A model generated the notes under the pieces. That model was not told the origin of the DNA and did no database searches. It was given only the letters and a program-made list of their open reading frames with translations. The translations under genes were made by a program, and so were the position numbers. A DNA stretch of 11,500 nucleotides from Hadesarchaea archaeon. Its GTDB lineage: Archaea; Hadarchaeota; Hadarchaeia; Hadarchaeales; Hadarchaeaceae. The stretch is taken from NCBI GenBank assembly GCA_030601665.1, contig JAUWBP010000021.1:1-11500 (forward strand). Reading direction: 5' to 3'. Below, piece by piece: positions 7,398 to 11,500 of this stretch (position 1 is its first letter; every line of letters begins with the position of its first letter).

Positions 7398-7407
7398 GGT
7401 GCACCAT
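7396..7407. promoter_or_regulatory. Perfect 12-bp palindrome over the start of the HTH regulator gene
   Basis: ATGGTGCACCAT reads the same on both strands. It covers two bases of the start codon and the GGTG ribosome binding site, and lies about where transcription should begin for the TATA box at 7428-7437. It could be an autoregulatory site. Palindromes of this length are expected a few times by chance in a window this size, so support is weak. Confidence 0.25.
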
Positions 7408-7427
7408 TACTAATCTGGGTGTCAGGG

Positions 7428-7437
7428 ATAAAAATAT
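7428..7437 (-). promoter_or_regulatory. Probable TATA box of the HTH regulator gene
   Basis: The minus strand reads ATATTTTTAT in the 49-base gap after the HTH-CBS gene. Its centre is about 35 bases from the ATG at 7397, so a transcript would have a leader of about ten bases that includes GGTG. The same T run could also end the HTH-CBS transcript. Confidence 0.45.
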
Positions 7438-7446
7438 CGAGAACGC

Positions 7447-8028
7447 TCAGCTTTTAGTTCGTAGTTTTCCAGCCAGTTTGAACAGATCAGCCTTGGTGAC
7501 GATGCCGGCCACTTTTCCATGTTCCATAACGAGGACTGCGGGTTCGTGTTCGAGTATAGGGTAGATGACGTCGACATCAACATCTTTGCCCACCGTTGGC
7601 AACGGGCCCTCCATCATCTCGCTGATGTTGTACCTGAGCAGCTTATGCATGTTTTCACCCGCGGCGATTTTGTGTACGATCGTCGCCTCAGATATTGATC
7701 CCACTTGAGCTTCACCCTCGAGCACGGGCAGCTGCGAGATATCGTAGGATTTCATGAGACGGATCGCCTTTTCTATCCGATCATCGGACTTGACGGCCAC
7801 TATTGGCAAGGCCATTATCTGCTCGACTGGCACACGTTTTTCTTCGGTTGTTGCCCGCTCGAGTGCCTTGGAGATCCTCTCGATAGTGGAGATCCGGGGG
7901 TCTGCGGTGCCAGCTTCAATCTTTGCGATGTATGCTTGAGTAACGCCCGCCAGCTCCGCGAGCTGCATTTGGGTAAGCCCCAGCCTCGTGCGCATCACCT
8001 TTACTTCAGATGGTTTCAAAATTCGCAT
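7447..8028 (-). CDS. HTH-CBS transcriptional regulator (XRE domain plus two CBS domains)
   Basis: From ATG 8028 the protein has 193 residues. A Cro/C1-type helix-turn-helix spans about 6-57: MRTRLGLTQMQLAELAG, then recognition helix VTQAYIAKIEAG with DPRISTIERISKALE. Two CBS domains follow, at about 67-122 (VEQIMALPIVAVKSDD...ISQLPVLEG...VGSISEATIV) and 132-187 (ISEMMEGPLPTV...VLVMEHGKVAGIVTKADL). This matches the archaeal COG3620 type. A CBS pair usually binds an adenosyl ligand such as AMP, ATP or SAM and works as a sensor. The gene is divergent from SAM synthetase across 85 bases. A TTG at 8040 would add four residues, but the TATA-like box at 8051-8059 is centred 27 bases from ATG 8028, which suggests a leaderless transcript from that codon. 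Ligand and target are unknown; its neighbour makes a SAM link attractive. Confidence 0.9.
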   Translation of the reverse strand: MRILKPSEVKVMRTRLGLTQMQLAELAGVTQAYIAKIEAGTADPRISTIERISKALERATTEEKRVPVEQIMALPIVAVKSDDRIEKAIRLMKSYDISQLPVLEGEAQVGSISEATIVHKIAAGENMHKLLRYNISEMMEGPLPTVGKDVDVDVIYPILEHEPAVLVMEHGKVAGIVTKADLFKLAGKLRTKS

Positions 8029-8050
8029 CGAAATCGCCAATTCCTGCTAG

Positions 8051-8059
8051 TTATATTTT
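8051..8059 (-). promoter_or_regulatory. TATA box of the HTH-CBS regulator gene
   Basis: The minus strand reads AAAATATAA, a good archaeal TATA sequence. Its centre at about 8055 is 27 bases from ATG 8028. This places transcription start on the start codon and supports a leaderless mRNA and the choice of that ATG over the TTG at 8040. Confidence 0.55.
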
Positions 8060-8067
8060 GGACAAAA
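8056..8067. promoter_or_regulatory. Dyad between the facing promoters of SAM synthetase and the HTH-CBS regulator
   Basis: TTTTG-GA-CAAAA is an exact inverted repeat that overlaps the minus-strand TATA box and ends just before the plus-strand one. A wider inverted repeat, AGTTAT (8049-8054) and ATAACT (8075-8080), encloses both boxes. A protein bound here could repress both genes. It is a candidate operator for the adjacent HTH-CBS protein. Confidence 0.4.
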
Positions 8068-8068
8068 G

Positions 8069-8078
8069 CTATAAATAA
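8069..8078 (+). promoter_or_regulatory. TATA box of the SAM synthetase gene
   Basis: CTATAAATAA is close to the archaeal TATA consensus. With its centre near 8074, transcription should begin around 8100, leaving a leader of about 14 bases before the TTG start at 8114. The GGGGCG at 8103-8108 would then be the only ribosome-binding-like sequence. Confidence 0.6.
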
Positions 8079-8113
8079 CTCGCTCGCAGACCGAAAATCC
8101 ACGGGGCGTAAAC

Positions 8114-9325
8114 TTGGCGCGAAACATAGTCGTCGAAGAGTTCAAGCAGGAACCTCTCGAGAAGCAGAAGCTGGAGGTGGTTGAGCGAAAGGGCCTCGGT
8201 CACCCCGACTCTATATGTGATGCGATTTTTGATCAAGTTTCAGTCGAGTTAAGTAAGGAGTATTTGAAAAAGTTCGGCGCGATTATGCATCACAATGCCG
8301 ACAAGTCGCTACTCGTTGCTGGAGAGGTCGAAACGAGATTTGGTGGTGGCGAGGTGAAGCAACCGATGCTTTTGATATTTGGAGACCGAGCGACCAAGGA
8401 GGTTGAGGGGACTATAATACCAGTAGAGGATATCGCGGTTCACGCGGCGAAGAATTGGATAAAAGAAAATTTAAGGTTTGTCGACCCGGAAAAGCACATG
8501 CGCTACCAAGTAGAACTCAGACCAGGCTCTGCGGCGCTCACTGATATCTTCAAGCGGAAGGGCAGGATGTTTAGCGCTAACGATACCTCAGCTGCGGTCG
8601 GCTACGCACCCATGACTTGGACCGAACAGCTGGTACTAAAGGCTGAGCGCTACCTCAACTCAAAGGAGTTCAAGAAGGAGTTCCCGGAGTCGGGTGAGGA
8701 CGTAAAGATAATGGGGTTTCGAAAGAACGACGAGCTCTGTCTAACCGTGGGGATGGCTTTCGTTGACCGATTCGTGGAGAGCGAGGATGATTACTTCAGG
8801 AAGAAGGGGGAAATCCTAGAGCGGCTGCGCACCTTCGTGGAGGGGAATTCTGATATCAAAAAATTCACGCTCGATCTCAACACCCTTGACGTGCGTGGGC
8901 GGGGCGTCGGAGGGGTTTACCTCACCGTGCTTGGGACGAGCACTGATGGGGCGGACTCAGGTCAAGTTGGAAGGGGCAATCGTCCTAACGGCGTGATCCC
9001 ACTCAACCGCCATGTGGGCTCGGAGGCAGCGGCGGGCAAGAATCCCGTTAGCCATGTGGGTAAGATTTACAACCTGCTCACGCACCGGATCGCGAATAAA
9101 ATATACGGCCAAGTTACGGGATTGGATGAAGTTTACGTTTGGTTGGTTAGTCAGATAGGGAAACCCATCGATGAGCCCGCGATCGCCGCCGCCCGGGTCA
9201 TCACGAAGCCGGGCACCACGATTGAGAACGTCCGAGGGGAGATAGCGGAAGTAGTGGATGCGGAACTCGAGCGCATCGACAAATTCTGCATGGAGCTCGC
9301 CGAAGGAAAAATCCCGGTCTGTTGA
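8114..9325 (+). CDS. mat: Methionine adenosyltransferase, archaeal type (SAM synthetase)
   Basis: It makes S-adenosylmethionine from methionine and ATP in the cytoplasm. The archaeal enzyme is only distantly related to bacterial MetK and about 400 residues long; this one has 403. Recognisable segments are RNIVVEEF at the N-terminus, ERKGLGHPDSICDAI (24-38), SANDTSAAVGYAP (154-166), GTSTDGADSGQVGRGNRPNG (274-293), NRHVGSEAAAGKNPVSHVGK (298-317) and SQIGKPIDEP (346-355). The start is TTG; the reading MARNIVVEE fits the family N-terminus and no ATG or GTG lies suitably near. It is divergent from an HTH-CBS regulator with facing TATA boxes and a dyad between them, and is followed after 50 bases by tgtA. 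Its product feeds TrmI and all other methylations. The weak TTG start may keep translation moderate. Confidence 0.96.
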   Translation: MARNIVVEEFKQEPLEKQKLEVVERKGLGHPDSICDAIFDQVSVELSKEYLKKFGAIMHHNADKSLLVAGEVETRFGGGEVKQPMLLIFGDRATKEVEGTIIPVEDIAVHAAKNWIKENLRFVDPEKHMRYQVELRPGSAALTDIFKRKGRMFSANDTSAAVGYAPMTWTEQLVLKAERYLNSKEFKKEFPESGEDVKIMGFRKNDELCLTVGMAFVDRFVESEDDYFRKKGEILERLRTFVEGNSDIKKFTLDLNTLDVRGRGVGGVYLTVLGTSTDGADSGQVGRGNRPNGVIPLNRHVGSEAAAGKNPVSHVGKIYNLLTHRIANKIYGQVTGLDEVYVWLVSQIGKPIDEPAIAAARVITKPGTTIENVRGEIAEVVDAELERIDKFCMELAEGKIPVC

Positions 9326-9333
9326 GTCTTCAG

Positions 9334-9342
9334 ATTTTAAAC
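9334..9342 (+). promoter_or_regulatory. Possible TATA box of tgtA
   Basis: ATTTTAAAC lies 8 bases after the SAM synthetase stop codon. A start about 26 bases on, near 9365, would give a leader of around 11 bases. tgtA has no clear ribosome binding site, which fits a very short leader. Read-through from the SAM synthetase gene is equally possible. Confidence 0.35.
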
Positions 9343-9375
9343 GGAAGGTCTTTGTAAGAATTATTCAAAGTTGTA

Positions 9376-10887
9376 ATGGTCGATACCATCTTCCAAATCT
9401 TGTACCGCGATGGCATGGGTCGAGTGGGTAAACTTAGCACCCCCCACGGCGATGTGACAACCCCGACCCTCATGCCTGTCATCGATCCATCGGACGTAAT
9501 TCTATCACCCAACCAGATGCGGCGCGAGTTCGGCGTTGAACTGGTGATGACCAACGCCTACCTGATGCTTCGTCACTTCGGCGAGGAAGCCGCGAAGCAA
9601 GGGGTTCACGGTGCGCTCAGCTATGATGGCCCAATCATGACCGACTCGGGCGGCTACCAAATCCTGCGCTATGGGGACGTCGAAGTTTCACCTGAAGAAA
9701 TCGTGCGCTACCAAGATGCGATTGCCCCAGATATCGCGACTATCCTCGATATCCCGACTGGTGTTCAAGCGACCAAGGAACGTGCAGCCGAGACGGTGCA
9801 GATAACACTTGAGCGAGCCAAACAAGCAGTCGAACTCAGGTCCAATCCTAAGCTGATGTGGTGCGGTCCAGTGCAGGGAGGCCTCTTCAGCGAGTTGGTC
9901 GCTCAGAGCGCACGCGAGATTGGGAAGCTCGACTATCAACTGCACGCGATTGGAAGCCCCGTCGAGTTGCTGGAGGGATATCGCTACGCGAAACTCGTCG
10001 ATCTCGTCATGACTGCGAAGAAATACCTGCCACTCGATCGCCCCACACATCTTTTCGGCGCTGGACACCCCATGATGTTCGCCCTCGCCGTGGCGATGGG
10101 CTGCGACCTCTTCGACTCCGCTGCATACGTGCTCTATGCACGTGACGGACGTTACATGACTTCAGAGGGGACCTTTCACCTCGAGGAGTTATCTTACCTA
10201 CCATGTGAGTGCCCTATTTGTGCGGAGCATTCACCCGATGAGCTCAGGCGTGTTCCGCAGGACGAACGGGTCAAACTCTTAGCTAGGCACAATCTTCATG
10301 TTACCTTTGGCGAACTGCGGCGCATTCGCCAAGCAATCGTGGAGGGGAGTCTGGGAGAGCACGTTGAGCTGCGATGTCGTGCCCATCCGCGGCTGCTCGA
10401 GGGGCTTCGGAGGTTGGCAAGGTATCGGGATTTCCTCGAGAGGTTTGATCCCGTGACCAAGCCCTCGGCATTCTGCTACCTCGGTGAGGAGTCGGTGAAT
10501 CGCCCAGAGGTCGTGCGTTCCTGGAGTAGACTTAATGGGCGATATGAACCGCCCCAGCTGCCCATCCTAGCGCTTTTGCCCGCTTTTGGGAAAGAGCGGC
10601 CGAAGCTCGAAGAACCTGAGCGAACCCACCTCGTGAGGCTCATACCTCCATTTGGCGCCGTCCCCGAGGAGCTCGAGGAGATATACCCGCTCGGGCAGTT
10701 TCAGGTGTCCCGCGAGCTTGACACGATGCAGATAAAATCGGTGGCCGAGAGCCTTTCTCGCTTCCTCGAGCGGTATGGTGGGCACTACGAGCGAGTTCTA
10801 CTGTTCAACGACGAGCGGCGATGGGGTAAATCACTCGTTGAAGCGTGCAAAGATGTAGGGAAAAAACTAGAAGTAATTCAGCTTTGA
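9376..10887 (+). CDS. tgtA: tRNA-guanine(15) transglycosylase TgtA (archaeosine synthesis)
   Basis: TgtA swaps guanine 15 in the tRNA D-loop for preQ0, the first tRNA-level step to archaeosine. The catalytic barrel spans about 1-310. It has Asp90 in MTDSGGYQ, HLFGAGHPMMFALAVAMG (225-242), the nucleophile Asp247 in LFDSAAYVLYA, and zinc ligands Cys277, Cys279, Cys282 and His305. A linker to about 390 follows. The last 110 residues (394-503) contain PPFGAVPEELEEIYPLGQF and resemble the DUF5591-type domain of archaeosine synthase ArcS. The protein ends there at 503 residues; the Pyrococcus enzyme, about 580 residues long, ends in a PUA domain that is not seen here. The active-site residues argue for TgtA and against ArcS. 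ATG 9376 gives a family-like N-terminus (FQILYRDGMGRVGKL) but has no clear ribosome binding site. Confidence 0.94.
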   Translation: MVDTIFQILYRDGMGRVGKLSTPHGDVTTPTLMPVIDPSDVILSPNQMRREFGVELVMTNAYLMLRHFGEEAAKQGVHGALSYDGPIMTDSGGYQILRYGDVEVSPEEIVRYQDAIAPDIATILDIPTGVQATKERAAETVQITLERAKQAVELRSNPKLMWCGPVQGGLFSELVAQSAREIGKLDYQLHAIGSPVELLEGYRYAKLVDLVMTAKKYLPLDRPTHLFGAGHPMMFALAVAMGCDLFDSAAYVLYARDGRYMTSEGTFHLEELSYLPCECPICAEHSPDELRRVPQDERVKLLARHNLHVTFGELRRIRQAIVEGSLGEHVELRCRAHPRLLEGLRRLARYRDFLERFDPVTKPSAFCYLGEESVNRPEVVRSWSRLNGRYEPPQLPILALLPAFGKERPKLEEPERTHLVRLIPPFGAVPEELEEIYPLGQFQVSRELDTMQIKSVAESLSRFLERYGGHYERVLLFNDERRWGKSLVEACKDVGKKLEVIQL

Positions 10888-10895
10888 TACACAAA

Positions 10896-10913
10896 AATTT
10901 TTCCGCAAAAATT
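10896..10913. promoter_or_regulatory. AT-rich dyad upstream of the Lrp/AsnC gene
   Basis: AATTTTT-CCGC-AAAAATT is an exact inverted repeat with seven-base arms. The eight bases CAAAAATT also occur twice in the same direction (10892-10899 and 10906-10913). It runs into the TATA box at 10911-10919, where TFB would bind. Lrp-family regulators commonly bind AT-rich dyads ahead of their own gene, so this is a candidate autoregulatory site. It starts 8 bases after the tgtA stop codon, so its T run could also help end the tgtA transcript. Confidence 0.4.
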
Positions 10914-10919
10914 AAATAA
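10911..10919 (+). promoter_or_regulatory. TATA box of the Lrp/AsnC gene
   Basis: ATTAAATAA is a good archaeal TATA sequence. Transcription would start near 10941, leaving about 23 bases of leader that contain the ribosome binding site GGTGGTGA (10953-10960). Confidence 0.5.
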
Positions 10920-10963
10920 CCAAAGCGCACCAACTAATTACAAGGCTGGCTGGGTGGTGAAGC

Positions 10964-11404
10964 GTGGATAGCGTCGACATGAAACTTTTAAAGATGCTGA
11001 GCGATGACGCGCATGTTTCACTGCGCAAGATGGGGCGCGAGGTCGGCCTCAGCACTTCTGGGGTGAGGCGACGGGTCAAGCAGCTTGAGCGCTTCGGTCT
11101 GATCAAACAATATTCAGCGCTAATAGACCCTCAAAAATTTGGCTATGGGGTGATGGCGTTCGTCAGCATCGATGTCGATAGCAGGAGCATGCACGAGCTC
11201 GTCCGCTCGCTGTCACGCTGCCACCAGGTGTGCGAGCTTCATCACACGACGGGGGGCCATGGATTGATGTTGAAGGTACGTGCCCGCGACGTGGAAAGCT
11301 TGAAAAAGTTCGTTGACGATCGCATCCAGTCATTCGACTCGGTGAAGAGCGTCCGAACTATCGTGGCAATGGAAACCATCAAGGAGCGTCTTTTGAACCT
11401 CTAG
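10964..11404 (+). CDS. Lrp/AsnC-family transcriptional regulator
   Basis: This 146-residue protein has the standard length and layout of the family. A DNA-binding helix-turn-helix at about 4-44 (DMKLLKMLSDDAHVSLRKMG, then VGLSTSGVRRRVKQLERFGLI) is followed by a ligand-binding RAM domain at about 62-139 (GVMAFVSIDVD ... TTGGHGLMLKVRARDVESLKKFVDD). Such proteins form dimers or octamers that respond to amino acids or related metabolites; the ligand here cannot be read from sequence. The GTG start has GGTGGTGA ending three bases upstream. The RAM region is unusually rich in Cys and His between 86 and 99. An AT-rich dyad at the promoter suggests self-control. It is followed by another gene whose ribosome binding site overlaps this stop codon, so the two probably share a transcript and perhaps a function. 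Confidence 0.93.
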   Translation: MDSVDMKLLKMLSDDAHVSLRKMGREVGLSTSGVRRRVKQLERFGLIKQYSALIDPQKFGYGVMAFVSIDVDSRSMHELVRSLSRCHQVCELHHTTGGHGLMLKVRARDVESLKKFVDDRIQSFDSVKSVRTIVAMETIKERLLNL

Positions 11405-11412
11405 GTGCTGAA

Positions 11413-11500
11413 ATGCAGGAAGCTGAGGCAAAACTCGTTCGAGATTCATTCTCATCGGTCATGCCATACCTTGCTTATCCACAAGAGTTCCGAAGCCTAA
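11413..11500 (+). CDS. Start of an unknown gene, cut by the window edge
   Basis: An ATG eight bases after the Lrp/AsnC stop codon opens a frame that stays open for 29 codons to the end of the window, beginning MQEAEAKLVRDSF and continuing SSVMPYLAYPQEF. AGGTG at 11403-11407 overlaps the preceding stop and sits five bases before the ATG, a good ribosome binding site. The fragment is too short to name a family. Translational coupling to the Lrp gene is likely from the spacing. Confidence 0.6.
   Translation, partial: MQEAEAKLVRDSFSSVMPYLAYPQEFRSL

Noticed and set aside
1..11500. tRNA or rRNA genes, CRISPR arrays, insertion sequences, attachment sites
   Set aside because: I looked for cloverleaf ends, evenly spaced repeats, transposase motifs and long terminal repeats. 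None is visible, and the genes leave little room.

Overview
The window is dense archaeal chromosome: ten complete genes, plus the first 29 codons of an eleventh at the right edge, and no gap longer than about 110 bases. Archaeal origin is clear from the gene content: SecF and SecD, the archaeal type of methionine adenosyltransferase, the archaeosine transglycosylase TgtA, archaeal tRNA m1A methyltransferase TrmI, and the HMG-CoA synthase / thiolase / DUF35 set of archaeal isoprenoid lipid synthesis. TATA-like boxes about 26 bases ahead of probable starts and GGTGATC-type ribosome binding sites agree. The set looks euryarchaeal in the broad sense; I cannot name the lineage.

Layout. Positions 38-334 (+) hold a small three-helix membrane protein of unknown family. 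It converges with the secF-secD operon (3083 to 341, -). Divergent from secF is trmI (3133-3888, +), with one symmetrical AT element between the two. A minus-strand block then runs from 8028 down to 3970: an HTH-CBS regulator, a second HTH regulator, HMG-CoA synthase, acetoacetyl-CoA thiolase and the DUF35 protein. The last three are packed with 0-1 base between genes. Divergent from the HTH-CBS regulator are the SAM synthetase gene (8114-9325, +), tgtA (9376-10887, +) and an Lrp/AsnC regulator (10964-11404, +), followed by the start of an unknown gene at 11413.

How the genes fit together. Thiolase and HMG-CoA synthase make HMG-CoA from acetyl-CoA, with DUF35 as scaffold, and feed membrane lipid synthesis. 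SAM synthetase supplies the methyl donor used by TrmI and many other enzymes. TrmI and TgtA both mature tRNA. SecDF serves protein export.

No dramatic unknown system is visible. The most interesting material is regulatory. Two copies of CGATTGTCG lie 22 bp apart just ahead of the HMG-CoA synthase promoter and next to a regulator gene. A dyad sits between the facing TATA boxes of the SAM synthetase gene and an HTH-CBS regulator that could sense an adenosyl ligand. TgtA ends in a degenerate domain resembling that of archaeosine synthase and shows no PUA domain.
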